64,000 nucleotides of DNA from Schaalia suimastitidis DSM 15538 (GCF_000429105.1 NZ_AUBF01000007.1:62001-126000); one strand, 5' to 3'. Positions 44,862-55,029 are shown, counted from the first letter of the stretch. Notes: generated by a model not told the origin, from the sequence alone. Numbers and translations are program-made.

Positions 44862-46105
44862 GAGACGCAGTTGTGATCGGCGCTGGGCTCGCGGGCCTAG
44901 CGGCAACCCTCAGGCTTGCTCAAGCCGGAGCATCCGTCACCCTTGTCACACGCGGTATTGGTGGACTTCAACTCGGACAGGGCACCATTGACATCCTGGG
45001 CTACAGCCCTGAGCGTGCCGACGATCCCTGTGAGGCGGCAGCCCAACTTGGCCAATCCAGGCCGCACCATCCGTACCAACATTTCACCGCCTCGGCAATT
45101 AACGAGGCCAGCACGTGGCTGAAAGACCTGCTTGGCCCAGACCTCCTTCAAGGCGACGCCACGCGCAACGTGCTACTGCCCACCGCCGTTGGTGCGCTGC
45201 GACCCACCGCCCTGTACCAGCCATCAATGGCAGCCGGTATCGCCTGCAACAGCCCTATCGCCGTGATCGGCCTACGCAGACTCAAAGATTTCCCGGCCGC
45301 TCTGATCGCTGACAACCTCAACAAACAACAAGGACCCGATGGAGGGCCAATACGTGCACGCGCCGATTGGATCGACCTTGAGGTGCGACCCGACGAAGCC
45401 GACACCAGTGGACTCAACCACGCCCGATACCTTGACACCGACGACGGGCGTAAACGTTTCGTCGCGGCGCTCAAACCGCTTCTGCGTGACGGAGAAGTCG
45501 TCGCACTGCCCGCAGTCCTTGGAATCAACGACACCCATGCCTGGCGGAAAATCCAAGACCTGCTGGGGCACGATGTCTTTGAAATCCCGCTGCAACCGCC
45601 ATCAGTGCCGGGCATGCGCCTCAACCAAGCCCTCACCGCCATGGTCAAAGACAAAGCACGCCTACTCACCGGTGCATCAGTTGTCGGCTTCGAAACAGAC
45701 GGAGACCGTCTGACATCAGTGAAAGTAGACAGCGCAGGACGCGGACGCAGCATTGAAGCGCGAGCCTTTATCCTTGCCGCAGGGGGCTTCGAATCGGGAG
45801 CCATTGAATACGACTCGTATATGCGCTTAGGGGATACCGTCCTTGGACTTCCGGTGGCCTGCCCCGAAGGCGCCCTTCTTCACGGCGACTTCTGGGGAGC
45901 GGACCAACCCCTTTTCCTTGCCGGATTCGACGTGGATCCCACCATGCGTGTCCTAGACGCCCAAGGACACAGCGTATATACGAATGTCTACGCTGCGGGT
46001 GGCAACCTCAGAGGCGCCATGCGGTGGCGCGAAAAATCAGGTGATGGCATTGCGCTTGTTAGCGCGGTGCGCGCCGCCGACTCGATTATCGGGAGCCTGT
46101 CATGA
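44858..46105 (+). CDS. glpB: anaerobic glycerol-3-phosphate dehydrogenase subunit B
   Basis: 415 residues, a flavoprotein subunit. N-terminal FAD fold VVIGAGLAGLAATLRLAQAG; GlpB-type features GGLQLGQGTIDILGY and the C-terminal NVYAAGGNLRGAMRWREKSGDG. It couples GlpA to the GlpC membrane-associated subunit. Starts in ATGAG overlapping the glpA stop. Confidence 0.94.
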   Translation: MRDAVVIGAGLAGLAATLRLAQAGASVTLVTRGIGGLQLGQGTIDILGYSPERADDPCEAAAQLGQSRPHHPYQHFTASAINEASTWLKDLLGPDLLQGDATRNVLLPTAVGALRPTALYQPSMAAGIACNSPIAVIGLRRLKDFPAALIADNLNKQQGPDGGPIRARADWIDLEVRPDEADTSGLNHARYLDTDDGRKRFVAALKPLLRDGEVVALPAVLGINDTHAWRKIQDLLGHDVFEIPLQPPSVPGMRLNQALTAMVKDKARLLTGASVVGFETDGDRLTSVKVDSAGRGRSIEARAFILAAGGFESGAIEYDSYMRLGDTVLGLPVACPEGALLHGDFWGADQPLFLAGFDVDPTMRVLDAQGHSVYTNVYAAGGNLRGAMRWREKSGDGIALVSAVRAADSIIGSLS

Positions 46106-47358
46106 CACTGGAACACATCAGCCCCATCGACATCACCACCGGTCATCTTAATTTGCGTGCCTCACTTGACGCCTGCGTCAAATGCACCATCTGCGAAACC
46201 CAATGCCCGGTGGCTCGCGTGACCGACCTCTTCCCTGGACCAAAATTCGTCGGTCCTCAGGGGGAACGTTACCGCAAAGACGGCGTCATAGTTGACGAAT
46301 CCATCGACTACTGCTCATCGTGCGGCACCTGTACATTGGTGTGCCCGCAGGGCGTGAAAGTCGCAGAAATCAACCACCATGCCCGCACAGCGATGAAACA
46401 AAAGAAGGGTATTCCGCTGCGCGACAAACTTATTTCGCGCACCACCCTGATGGGTGCTGCCATGACACCTGTCGCACCAATCGCGAACTGGTTGCTCACC
46501 ATTAAACCACTGCGTGTGGCCGTGGAGGCGGTGATCGGTATCCACCGCAGCGCTCCGATGCCAAAGGCTGCTGGGCGCACCTTTGAAGGCTGGTTCAAAC
46601 GCCATACGCCACTGCCCAATGCCGGCACAAAGGGGCAGGTAATTTTCTTCCACGGTTGTGCAGGTCAATACTTCGAAGTGGAAACGTCAATACATTCCGT
46701 GTTGATCTTGGAGCACCTCGGTTACGAGGTGCTGGTTCCCAAACATGGGTGCTGCGGCTTGGCCCTTCAATCTAACGGCCTGTACGACGACGCACGTAAA
46801 TATGTGTCGCGCCTGACGCAGGACCTGCGCAGCGTTAACCGGAATGCGCCGATCATCACGGCCTCGGGTTCCTGCGGTGGAATGCTTAAACATGAAGCCA
46901 AAGAAATCCTTGGCATGGAGACAGAAGCGCTCAGTGATGTGTCAGTCCGCACGTGGGATATCAGCGAGTTCCTCCTTGACCTTTATGATCGAGGTGAACT
47001 CGATATGAATATGCAGCCCATCGACGTGACAATCCCTTACCATGCTCCGTGCCAACTGAAATCAACGGGCATGGGTTTACCGGCTTTGGAACTGATGAAC
47101 CTTATCCCCGGAGTGAAAGCTCTCGAGTCAGGTCAGCCCTGCTGCGGCATCGCAGGTACCTACGGGTTGAAGAAAGAAAAATACGACATCGCTCAGGCTG
47201 TCGGCCAACCAGTTTTTGACTTCATTAAACAGGTCAACGCTGAACTTGCAGCTTGCGATACGGAAACGTGTCGCTGGCAGTTGCGCACGTCGACAGGCGC
47301 CAATGTTGTGCATCCTATCTGGCTGCTGCACAAGGCCTACGGCCTACCTAACGGATAG
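46102..47358 (+). CDS. glpC: anaerobic glycerol-3-phosphate dehydrogenase subunit C
   Basis: 418 residues. Two [4Fe-4S] binding clusters (CVKCTICETQCPV and CSSCGTCTLVCPQG) and two CCG domains (FFHGCAGQYFE...KHGCCGL, and CQLKSTGMG...QPCCGIAGTYG). It anchors the complex at the membrane and hands electrons to quinone, allowing glycerol 3-phosphate use without oxygen. Starts by ATGA overlap with glpB. Confidence 0.95.
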   Translation: MTLEHISPIDITTGHLNLRASLDACVKCTICETQCPVARVTDLFPGPKFVGPQGERYRKDGVIVDESIDYCSSCGTCTLVCPQGVKVAEINHHARTAMKQKKGIPLRDKLISRTTLMGAAMTPVAPIANWLLTIKPLRVAVEAVIGIHRSAPMPKAAGRTFEGWFKRHTPLPNAGTKGQVIFFHGCAGQYFEVETSIHSVLILEHLGYEVLVPKHGCCGLALQSNGLYDDARKYVSRLTQDLRSVNRNAPIITASGSCGGMLKHEAKEILGMETEALSDVSVRTWDISEFLLDLYDRGELDMNMQPIDVTIPYHAPCQLKSTGMGLPALELMNLIPGVKALESGQPCCGIAGTYGLKKEKYDIAQAVGQPVFDFIKQVNAELAACDTETCRWQLRTSTGANVVHPIWLLHKAYGLPNG

Positions 47359-47490
47359 AGGTCACGACGGCACGTGTCGCTGCAAATGAGTGATGCCGGT
47401 TGGGTGCCGACCACCGCCGCTTTGTGTGCCTTTGGCAGGTACCCTTCCTTTTGCGCGGCGCCGCAGCCTTGCCTGTGAAAGAATCAGGTC

Positions 47491-48252
47491 ATGACTACCT
47501 ACGCTGATACCACCGCCAGGCGCGCTATCGTCACCGGCGCTTCCACCGGAATTGGCGAGGCGACTGCGCGTCTCCTCGTTGCCCACGGTTGGCAGGTGGT
47601 GGCGGTTGCTCGGCGTGCTGAACGCCTGCAAGCCCTCGCCGCGGACATCGGTTGTCAATGGTATGCGGCAGACCTCACCGACGAAGCAGCTGTCGCAACA
47701 ATGGCTCAGGAAGTCCTTGCCGACGGGCCGATCCACGCCCTCGTCAATAATGCTGGCGGCGCACTTGGGGTGGACAGTGTGGCTGATGCCGATCCGCAGC
47801 GTTGGGAGGCGATGTACGCCCGCAATGTGATGACTGCGCTGCACACCACGCGCGCATTCCTACCGGGTATGCGAAGGGGCGGGGGAGACCTCGTATTCCT
47901 TACCTCGACTGCTGCACACGACACCTATCCGGGGGGCGGGGGATACGTGGCGGCCAAGCATGCAGAACGCATTATTGCGACCACGTTGCGCCAAGAACTG
48001 GTCGGTGAGCCGGTGAGGATTATCGAAATTGCGCCAGGCATGGTGAAAACCCCAGAGTTTTCGCTCAACCGGTTAGGTAGCGAGGCCGCCGCTGACAAAG
48101 TGTATGCCGGAGTGGACGAACCGCTAATGGCTGACGACATTGCCGAGGCAATTGTGTGGGCATTGGAACGTCCGCGTCACGTCAATATCGACCAGATGAT
48201 TATTCGTCCGCGTGCCCAGGCCACAAATACGCTGATTGCTCGGCGTTCGTAG
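47491..48252 (+). CDS. short-chain dehydrogenase/reductase, YdfG-like
   Basis: 253 residues of classical SDR. Cofactor loop GASTGIGEATA (17-27), RR at the end of beta-2 favouring NADP, NNAGG, catalytic Ser in FLTSTAAHD and YxxxK in YVAAKHAE, then IAPGMVKTPEF. It resembles YdfG-type NADP-dependent 3-hydroxy-acid dehydrogenases. Substrate not defined. No ribosome binding site; the sequence AAGAAT ends 6 bases before the ATG. It stands alone after glpC. Confidence 0.9.
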   Translation: MTTYADTTARRAIVTGASTGIGEATARLLVAHGWQVVAVARRAERLQALAADIGCQWYAADLTDEAAVATMAQEVLADGPIHALVNNAGGALGVDSVADADPQRWEAMYARNVMTALHTTRAFLPGMRRGGGDLVFLTSTAAHDTYPGGGGYVAAKHAERIIATTLRQELVGEPVRIIEIAPGMVKTPEFSLNRLGSEAAADKVYAGVDEPLMADDIAEAIVWALERPRHVNIDQMIIRPRAQATNTLIARRS

Positions 48253-48427
48253 CGTGCATGCGGGTCGTGGGCGGCTACAGCTGTGGGTGTATCTTCAGAC
48301 AACTTGTGGATGTGACGTGCCGTTCACACGAGTAGGTAACGATCTGACAACGATACGGCTCTTGGAGTCGTAGTGGACACGCCGCGGTGCGAAACTGGAG
48401 GTGCCACATTGTTTAAGGAGTGCCGCC

Positions 48428-49423
48428 ATGTCCCTGCATCGCATTACTACACGGCTTACCCTCCCTGTGCTTGCTGTCGCATTACTTGCGGGGGGTTGTA
48501 GTGCTAGCAGTCCCAATGCCATGTCTTACGAGCCCGCGGTTGAGTCGACGGTGGCAGATAGCACCTACAGCGTTGAAGGTGCGGTAGGGGACCGGAATGC
48601 AATTGAAGCGGGTAGCGCCACCGCGGAGGCATCCTCCACGGTCAGCGCGCAACACGTCATTGTCACCGGGTGGGCAACGGTTCGCGTTGACGAACCCGCT
48701 ATTGCTCTGACCCAGATCACAACGTGGGTAGAGCAGGCGGGTGGCCGCATTGATTCCAGCCGTTTCTACGGCAGTGGCGACACTACGCGCGCCGAGGCGA
48801 CGGTACGTATCCCAGCGCCTCGTTACACGGAACTGACCTCCTACCTGAATGAGGTGGGTACTGTCCTGAACCAAGAGACGAGCCGCGAAGACGTTGGCCA
48901 ACAGGTGGCAGACCTTGAGGCTCGCATTGCAGCGTTGCAGACATCCATTGATCGTTTGACGGCATTGATGAACGAGGCGGCCAACGTCACTGACTTACTT
49001 GAGGCTGAACGCGAACTGACTTATCGCCAATCTGAGCTTGATTCGTTGAAATCGCAGCGGGCCTATCTGGCTGATCAAACTGAGTTGTCAACCTTGACGA
49101 TCAGCCTTACGACATCGAGTTCGGCCATTGACTCCGATAAGAACGTGTGGGAGGGGTCGTGGACGCTATTCGTTGACGGGATCAGTCTTATCGGACGAAT
49201 CCTGGTCTTCCTTGCTCCGTGGGCTATCTTTGGTGCAGTGATCGTGACACCGGTCGTGATGCTTATTCGGCGCCGACGCAAAAAAGGGCCAAAGGACCTC
49301 AAAGGGTCGCAAGCCGCCGAAAGCGCAAATCTGCCCGCCAAAGGTGCCGAGCCAGCCGAAGGTGCCGGGTCTATCAAAGGTGCGGAGCCAGCCAACGGTG
49401 AAGGCAGCGATACACACGACTGA
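48428..49423 (+). CDS. DUF4349 lipoprotein with C-terminal membrane helix
   Basis: 331 residues. Lipoprotein signal with C24 (AGGC), a Ser/Thr/Ala-rich spacer, a DUF4349 domain (ATVRIPAPRYTELTSYLNEVG, SREDVGQQVADLEARIAALQTSIDRLTALM with coiled coil), one membrane helix at about 255-280, then an Arg/Lys-rich cytoplasmic tail with KGAEPAE/KGAEPAN repeats. Function unknown; it would span the envelope with the lipid anchor outside. ATG 48428 has AAGGAG 7 bases upstream. Confidence 0.85.
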   Translation: MSLHRITTRLTLPVLAVALLAGGCSASSPNAMSYEPAVESTVADSTYSVEGAVGDRNAIEAGSATAEASSTVSAQHVIVTGWATVRVDEPAIALTQITTWVEQAGGRIDSSRFYGSGDTTRAEATVRIPAPRYTELTSYLNEVGTVLNQETSREDVGQQVADLEARIAALQTSIDRLTALMNEAANVTDLLEAERELTYRQSELDSLKSQRAYLADQTELSTLTISLTTSSSAIDSDKNVWEGSWTLFVDGISLIGRILVFLAPWAIFGAVIVTPVVMLIRRRRKKGPKDLKGSQAAESANLPAKGAEPAEGAGSIKGAEPANGEGSDTHD

Positions 49424-49428
49424 GACCC

Positions 49429-49497
49429 CCAATTCTGCGGCGAATATGGATGATGACCGCTATTTCGGCCAATAGTTCCGATTCACCGCAGAATTGG
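49429..49497. terminator. long imperfect inverted repeat between convergent genes
   Basis: CCAATTCTGCGG (49429-49440) pairs with CCGCAGAATTGG (49486-49497), extended by GAAT/ATTC after one mismatch; an inner CTATT/AATAG stem is possible. It can end both the DUF4349 gene and trpB. Confidence 0.75.
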
Positions 49498-49545
49498 TGT
49501 TTGAAGGTGTCAGTATCCCACTGGGTCGCGGCACCGTGGAGTTGG

Positions 49546-50829
49546 CTAGGACAGATACTGGCGTACCTGCTCCATATCCTTGTCGCCTCGGCCAGACAGA
49601 TTGACGAGCAGAAGTAACGGTTCAGCGTCTTTCCCATTGGTTTGGACGTGTTCACGCGCCATCTTCAAAGCCTGTGCGATGGCATGTGAGGATTCCATGG
49701 CGGGAATAATGCCTTCGTAGCGGCTTAAACTCTTATACGCCTCAAGTGCTTCAGCGTCGGTGATACCGACATAGCGTGCCCTACCAGATTCGGCAAGGTA
49801 AGCATGTTCAGGGCCGACCGACGGGTAGTCCAGGCCAGCGGAAATGGAATGTGACGGTTGGACTTCGCCGTCGTCTGAGAGCATGACGAAGGAGCGCATC
49901 CCATGGAGAACACCCACACGGCCAGCGCAGATAGGTGCCCCGTGTTCGCCTGTGTCCAAGCCGTGCCCTGCTGGTTCTACGCCAACAATGTCGACTTCAG
50001 GGTCGTCAAGGTAGGCAGCAAATGCGCCAATCGCATTTGAACCGCCACCAACGGCTGCCACTACTGCGTCGGGCAGGCGACCATAGGAGGACAAGATTTG
50101 GGAGCGGGATTCTTCAGAAATCACTTCTTGGAAGTAACGCACCAGGGTGGGGAAGGGGTGTGGCCCTGCGGCAGTACCCAGCAGGTAGAAGGTGTCTTCT
50201 AAACGTGTGCACCATTCCTCTAAAGCTACGTCAATTGCGTCTTTCAAGGAGGAATCACCGCGCGTCACCGGGTGAACGGTAGCGCCCATCAGTTCCATAC
50301 GTTCAACATTGGGTCGTTGACGCGCGACGTCCCGTGCTCCCATGTAGATGGTGCATTCCATCCCCATCAGCGCAGCTACCATCGCGGTGGCGGTGCCGTG
50401 TTGCCCAGCACCAGTTTCTGCGATAAGGCGTTTCTTTCCCATTCGTTTGGCCAAGAGTGCCTGACCAAGAACGTTATTGCCTTTGTGTGCGCCACCGTGC
50501 ACAAGGTCTTCGCGTTTGAGGACGATCCGTGCGCCACCTCCAACGGGGAGGTTGCGGCATTCATAGATGGGTGTGGCGCGGCCAAGGTAACTCTTGCGCA
50601 ACGCATTGAGTTCGGTGATGAAGGTGGGGTCCGCTAGAGCGTCAACGTAGGCCGCTTCAAGTTCGTCAAGAGCAGGAAGTAGAAAATCGGGCACTTCCTG
50701 TCCGCCGAAACGGCCGAAATAGGCCGGTAGTAGCGTTTGACGGATATTGTGCTCGTCGCCGGGGATGACCGAGGCGGTTGGCAGCGCATTCGCTGTCGGC
50801 GCAGCACCATTAGGTAGTGCGGTTGGCAT
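49546..50829 (-). CDS. trpB: tryptophan synthase beta chain (orphan)
   Basis: 427 residues, TrpB1 type. Condenses indole with serine. PLP lysine in [19 protein letters not shown], catalytic Glu in AETGAGQHG, phosphate loop VGGGSNAIG; the start [21 protein letters not shown] matches. ATG 50829 has GAGGAG 6 bases upstream; a longer frame from 50919 crosses the attenuator and is rejected. trpA and the other trp genes are absent from the window; the next gene is unrelated. A leader peptide with three Trp codons and alternative hairpins lies upstream, so expression responds to charged tRNA-Trp. The cell may use external indole, or trpA is elsewhere. Confidence 0.95.
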   Translation of the reverse strand: MPTALPNGAAPTANALPTASVIPGDEHNIRQTLLPAYFGRFGGQEVPDFLLPALDELEAAYVDALADPTFITELNALRKSYLGRATPIYECRNLPVGGGARIVLKREDLVHGGAHKGNNVLGQALLAKRMGKKRLIAETGAGQHGTATAMVAALMGMECTIYMGARDVARQRPNVERMELMGATVHPVTRGDSSLKDAIDVALEEWCTRLEDTFYLLGTAAGPHPFPTLVRYFQEVISEESRSQILSSYGRLPDAVVAAVGGGSNAIGAFAAYLDDPEVDIVGVEPAGHGLDTGEHGAPICAGRVGVLHGMRSFVMLSDDGEVQPSHSISAGLDYPSVGPEHAYLAESGRARYVGITDAEALEAYKSLSRYEGIIPAMESSHAIAQALKMAREHVQTNGKDAEPLLLLVNLSGRGDKDMEQVRQYLS

Positions 50830-50870
50830 GGGAACTCCTCTAAGTAGTGTTGAGGCGGACCCGGTGCCGG

Positions 50871-50967
50871 ATAAGACAACTGCCCGCCATCGTGGCGAGC
50901 AGTGAATCAGGTACGACACATCAGGGGCTCGCCTATTGGCTGAGCCACCACCAGGAACGGTGACGCG
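50871..50967 (-). promoter_or_regulatory. trp transcription attenuator
   Basis: On the minus strand: hairpin 1:2 is GGCTCAGCC-AATA-GGCGAGCC (one bulged A), starting right after the three Trp codons. The terminator 3:4 is CTGCTCGCC-ACGAT-GGCGGGCAG (plus-strand 50880-50902, one G-U) followed by TTGTCTTAT. The antiterminator 2:3 pairs GGCGAGC (50927-50933) with GCTCGCC (50894-50900), all seven positions. Stalling at Trp codons frees segment 2, so the terminator cannot form. Confidence 0.88.
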
Positions 50968-50971
50968 TCAT
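50933..50971 (-). CDS. trpL: trp leader peptide with three consecutive Trp codons
   Basis: Twelve codons, [12 protein letters not shown], then TAG, reading leftward from ATG at 50971. The Trp codons occupy 50945-50953. It lies 103 bases before trpB and is followed by the attenuator hairpins. It has no Shine-Dalgarno; TAGCGT (minus strand) ends 7 bases before the ATG, so the peptide is probably translated from a leaderless message. Confidence 0.85.
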   Translation of the reverse strand: MTRHRSWWWLSQ

Positions 50972-50978
50972 ACAGCAC

Positions 50979-50984
50979 ACGCTA
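50979..50984 (-). promoter_or_regulatory. -10 element TAGCGT of the trpL-trpB promoter
   Basis: TAGCGT on the minus strand, 7 bases before the trpL ATG. It overlaps CTATCG-TTCGAC-CGATAG (50982-50999), an inverted repeat that might be an operator. Confidence 0.5.
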
Positions 50985-51007
50985 TCGTTCGACCGATAGA
51001 TACATCA

Positions 51008-51038
51008 CGCCTCGTCCACAATGTGGATGGACGAGGCG
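51008..51038. promoter_or_regulatory. 11-bp inverted repeat between divergent trpL and ileS leader
   Basis: CGCCTCGTCCA (51008-51018) pairs with TGGACGAGGCG (51028-51038); the inner TCCACAATGTGGA is itself palindromic. It may be an operator or a hairpin at the start of the ileS leader. Confidence 0.45.
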
Positions 51039-51205
51039 CGTGAGCGCTCCCCAGAGCGCAAACAGTCTCATCGCACTGTCAACTTCACGTCGTATTGCGG
51101 CAACGCAATTGGCCGCGCTGAACCGATCCACGGCATGTGCTGCCCAAGCGTAAGGCGCTTCACGTCAAGCGGAATCGCTTCTTCGTCTTCCCGCCGCTAC
51201 GATTA

Positions 51206-51456
51206 ACCGTGCAACGATCCGGCCTGGATGCGATAGGCGTGCAGGGTATCACCGGGGAGCACTTCGGAAGAACAGTCAATGCATGCCAGTATTGACCCAC
51301 TAGAACCGAACGGTCCAGGCCCGAAAGCCTGCAATGAGCGGTCGCCGGCCACGGCCTCGGTAATCGAGGGTTCGGCAACGGCGGCAAGCGGGGTGGTACC
51401 GCGGAGGCTGGCAACGTCAGCCCTCGTCCCTGTGCGACGCATGAGACGAGGACATC
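51206..51456 (+). ncRNA. T-box riboswitch controlling ileS translation
   Basis: The invariant T-box stretch GGGTGGTACCGCGG lies at 51391-51404; its TGGT (51394-51397) fits the ACCA end of tRNA-Ile. A short Stem I can be drawn: CCGG (51219-51222)/CCGG (51252-51255) below, CCTG/CAGG (51223-51226/51242-51245) above, with ATC at 51248-51250 in the internal loop as candidate Ile specifier. Downstream, CCTCGTC (51422-51428) can pair with GACGAGG (51445-51451), hiding the GAGGA ribosome binding site. Uncharged tRNA-Ile binding would open it. This is the translational, ultrashort-Stem-I type known from actinobacterial ileS genes. Confidence 0.88.
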
Positions 51457-54400
51457 ATGACCAAACATGGTTTCTACCCCCGCCACCGGGAAACAGAGGT
51501 CGAGGCATCTCCCTCATTCCCGCAGATGGAAGTCAGCACCCTCGCGTACTGGGCTGCGCATGACACCTTCCGTAAATCCATTGAGCGTCGCCCCGCAGGA
51601 GACTGCGGTTCTAACGAATTCGTCTTCTACGACGGTCCGCCCTTCGCGAACGGCCTACCCCACTATGGGCACCTGCTCACCGGTTACGTGAAGGATCTCG
51701 TTGGTCGCTACCAGACGATGCGTGGCTCCCGTGTCGAGCGCCGCTTCGGCTGGGATACTCATGGCCTCCCCGCCGAACTTGAGGCACAGCGTGAACTTGG
51801 CATTGACGACGTCACTGAAATCACCCGCGAAGGCGGTATCGGCATCGAAGCATTTAACAATGCGTGCCGTACCTCCGTTCTGCGCTACACCAAAGAATGG
51901 GAAGACTACGTGACGCGCCAAGCGCGCTGGGTTGACTTCGACAATGACTACAAAACCCTTGACCTGTCCTACATGGAGTCCGTGATCTGGGCATTTAAAA
52001 CCCTCTACGATAAAGGGCTGGCCTATCAGGGGTACCGTGTGCTGCCGTACTGCTGGCACGACCGCACACCTCTGAGCAACCACGAACTCAAAATGGATGA
52101 CGAGGTTTACCAGGACCGTCAAGACCTCACTGTCACCCTCGGCCTGCGCCTCGAAGAGCCTGTCGTTCCCGGTGCCACGCAGGGTGAACTGGTCCTCATT
52201 TGGACGACTACCCCGTGGACCTTGCCGTCTAACTCCGCTGTAGCCGCAGGTCCCGATATTGACTACGTTGTGGTCGCCGTCGATGCTGGCCTTGATTCTC
52301 CGGTGGCTGGCCACAATGTGCTTCTCGCCGAGGCGCGCCTCGAAGCCTACGCTAAGGAACTTGGCGAAAATCCGCATGTGCTGGCCCGTGTCAAAGGCTC
52401 AGAACTCGCAGGTCGGCGTTATTTCCCGGCCTTCGACTACTTCGACACTGCCGAAAACCGCGCAGAAAGTGGCGCACCTGGCCCCAATGCGTGGACGATC
52501 ATCACTGGAGACTATGTCACCACCGACGACGGTACCGGTCTGGTCCATATGGCACCAGCCTTCGGTGAAGACGACATGCTTGTGTGCCAGGCTGCCGGGA
52601 TCGGCACTGTTATCCCTGTCGACGAAGGCGGGTGCTTCACGGCGGAGGTAAGCGACTATGAAGGGCTGCAGGTTTTTGACGCCAATAAGCCCATCATCGC
52701 TGACCTGCGTGATGCCACTGGTCCGCTGGCACGTGTTGAGGCATCGCGTCGCGCGCTTCTGGTGCAAATGAAGTCTTACGTGCACCCTTACCCGCATTGC
52801 TGGCGTTGCCGCAAGCCGCTGATCTACAAGGCGGTGTCGTCGTGGTTCGTACGTGTTACCGCAATCCGTGACCGCATGGTTGAACTCAACCAGCAGATCA
52901 CCTGGGTACCTGAACACACTAAGGACGGCATCTTTGGTAAGTGGCTGGCAGGTGCCCGCGACTGGTCGATTTCGCGGAATCGATTCTGGGGTGCGCCAAT
53001 CCCCGTGTGGGTGAGCGACGACCCTGCGTATCCGCGTGTGGACGTCTATGGCTCTATCGCTGAACTGGAAGCAGACTTTGGTGTTGAGGTGCCAGATCTG
53101 CACCGCCCATTCATTGACACGCTTGTGCGTCCCAACCCTGACGATCCCACCGGTAAGTCCATGATGCGCCGTATCAGCGACGTACTGGACTGTTGGTTCG
53201 AATCGGGGTCGATGCCCTTCGCGCAGGTGCATTACCCCTTTGAAAATCAGGACTGGTTCGAGTCGCATTACCCGGGCGACTTTATCGTGGAATACATCGG
53301 GCAAACCCGCGGTTGGTTCTACACCTTGCACGTGTTGGCCACTGCTCTGTTTGACCGTCCAGCATTCACCAATTGTGTTTCGCACGGCATTGTTCTGGGT
53401 GACGACGGCCGCAAGATGAGTAAGTCCCTGCGCAACTACCCCGACGTATCCATGGTTTTCGACAAATATGGTTCGGATGCGATGCGGTGGTTCCTCATGT
53501 CGTCAACGGTTGTGCGTGGCGGAAACCTTGTGGTGACGGAAGACTCGATCCGCGACACGGTGCGACAAGTGTTGCTTCCGATGTGGAATAGCTACTATTT
53601 CTTCACGTTGTATGCTGGGGCAGCTAATCAGGGCGCGGGTTACGAGGCAAAGCGCCTTGATCTGTCAAGTCCCGAAGCGGTCGCCGCCTTGCCAGAAATG
53701 GATCGTTACGTTCTTGCCCACACCAAGCGTTTGGCCGATGCGGTGCGTGATGCGCTTGACGTGTACAACATTGGTGATGCCAGTGAATTGGTGCGTGACT
53801 ACCTCGATGTGCTCACCAACTGGTACGTCCGCACGCAACGTCAACGCTTCTGGGATGAAGATCCGCTGGCCTTCGACACGCTGTACACCGCATTGGTGAC
53901 ACTCACGGAGATCACTGCCCCGCTGTTGCCGCTGCTGTCTGAGGAAATGTGGCGTGGGCTTACCGGTGGGGAGTCAGTGCATTTGGTGGATTGGCCGACC
54001 TTGCCGGAAGCTGCGGCTGACGAGGCGATGGTGGCCACGATGGATCAGGTGCGTTCCGTCGTCTCGGCAGCGCACGCATTGCGTAAGACGAATGCTTTGC
54101 GTGTGCGTCAGCCTCTTGCGTCGATGCTGGTGGTGACTCCTACTGCCAACTCGGTGTCGCGTTGTGGTGCGCTGGTTGCGTCCGAAGTGAATGTGAAGGA
54201 CGTTCGTTTTGTGACGCCGGAGGATTCTGGTCTGGCGGTGTCAACGGAATTGTCCTTGAATCCGCGAGCCTTTGCTCCGCAGATTCGTCGTCACACGTCT
54301 GCGCTGTTTGCTGCTCAAAAGGCTGGCGCGTGGGAAGTTTCCGCTGATGGTGAGTCGGTGACGTTCCCTGGTGTGGATGCAGGCGAAGGGCCAGTGGTGC

Positions 54401-54744
54401 TGACGGGTGACCAATTCTCCTTGTCTACTCGGGTGGATGCTGAGCAGGGGCAGGTTGCTCAGGTCTTGTCTGATGGGTCGATTGTGGCGCTCGATACGAC
54501 GCTTACCGCAGAACTTGAGGCGGAAGGTTACGCGCGTGACGTGGTGCGTGCAGTCCAAGATGAGCGCAAGAATGCGGGCCTGCATATTGCTGACCGTATT
54601 GATCTGCGCATTGAGGCACCGGAGGACAAGGTGGAGGCTGTGCGCACGTGGAGTGACATGATTGCCACCGAAACCTTGGCGCTGTCCGTGGAAGTCGTGG
54701 CTTCTGCCAGTGGGCAGCTTTTGGTGAGTGTGGCCAAGCGGTAG
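51457..54744 (+). CDS. ileS: isoleucyl-tRNA synthetase
   Basis: 1095 residues, the long form of bacterial IleRS. Class I motifs: HYGH (69-72) in [15 protein letters not shown] and KMSKS (653-657) in [13 protein letters not shown]. The editing (CP1) domain with TTPWTLPSN and [15 protein letters not shown] and the anticodon-binding region are present. The last ~150 residues form an additional domain. The GAGGA ribosome binding site lies 5 bases before the ATG and inside the T-box sequestrator stem. Single-gene unit with a strong terminator. Confidence 0.97.
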   Translation: MTKHGFYPRHRETEVEASPSFPQMEVSTLAYWAAHDTFRKSIERRPAGDCGSNEFVFYDGPPFANGLPHYGHLLTGYVKDLVGRYQTMRGSRVERRFGWDTHGLPAELEAQRELGIDDVTEITREGGIGIEAFNNACRTSVLRYTKEWEDYVTRQARWVDFDNDYKTLDLSYMESVIWAFKTLYDKGLAYQGYRVLPYCWHDRTPLSNHELKMDDEVYQDRQDLTVTLGLRLEEPVVPGATQGELVLIWTTTPWTLPSNSAVAAGPDIDYVVVAVDAGLDSPVAGHNVLLAEARLEAYAKELGENPHVLARVKGSELAGRRYFPAFDYFDTAENRAESGAPGPNAWTIITGDYVTTDDGTGLVHMAPAFGEDDMLVCQAAGIGTVIPVDEGGCFTAEVSDYEGLQVFDANKPIIADLRDATGPLARVEASRRALLVQMKSYVHPYPHCWRCRKPLIYKAVSSWFVRVTAIRDRMVELNQQITWVPEHTKDGIFGKWLAGARDWSISRNRFWGAPIPVWVSDDPAYPRVDVYGSIAELEADFGVEVPDLHRPFIDTLVRPNPDDPTGKSMMRRISDVLDCWFESGSMPFAQVHYPFENQDWFESHYPGDFIVEYIGQTRGWFYTLHVLATALFDRPAFTNCVSHGIVLGDDGRKMSKSLRNYPDVSMVFDKYGSDAMRWFLMSSTVVRGGNLVVTEDSIRDTVRQVLLPMWNSYYFFTLYAGAANQGAGYEAKRLDLSSPEAVAALPEMDRYVLAHTKRLADAVRDALDVYNIGDASELVRDYLDVLTNWYVRTQRQRFWDEDPLAFDTLYTALVTLTEITAPLLPLLSEEMWRGLTGGESVHLVDWPTLPEAAADEAMVATMDQVRSVVSAAHALRKTNALRVRQPLASMLVVTPTANSVSRCGALVASEVNVKDVRFVTPEDSGLAVSTELSLNPRAFAPQIRRHTSALFAAQKAGAWEVSADGESVTFPGVDAGEGPVVLTGDQFSLSTRVDAEQGQVAQVLSDGSIVALDTTLTAELEAEGYARDVVRAVQDERKNAGLHIADRIDLRIEAPEDKVEAVRTWSDMIATETLALSVEVVASASGQLLVSVAKR

Positions 54745-54829
54745 CGTTTCCGTCGCATTTGTCCTGTTTGACGAGGCCTGTGAACTTTTTGTTATGCACC
54801 TGACCTAGAGGTCAATGGCGGGCTGAGAT

Positions 54830-54868
54830 GGGGTGGAGTTGAGTGTGCACTCAGCTCCACCCCCTACG
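54830..54868 (+). terminator. terminator of ileS
   Basis: GGGGTGGAGTTGAGTG (54830-54845) pairs with CACTCAGCTCCACCCC (54848-54863) with one G-U; the innermost pairs must open. A weak T-tract (CTTTTAG) follows at 54869. Confidence 0.8.
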
Positions 54869-55029
54869 CTTTTAGTCCGTGCGCATGGCACCTTATTGTG
54901 ACGACGTGTGTTCAAAAAGAGGTGTGAATGTGGCAATAATTGCACGTCGTGCGGTTGGTTGTTAAGTAATTGTTGTCGTAGGGTGGTGATGCAGTTAGAA
55001 AGTAATCATCTTGGAGAGGGAAACGACGT

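Noticed and set aside
52399-53385. 328-codon minus-strand frame inside ileS
   Set aside because: Shadow of ileS, no ribosome site and no recognisable domain.
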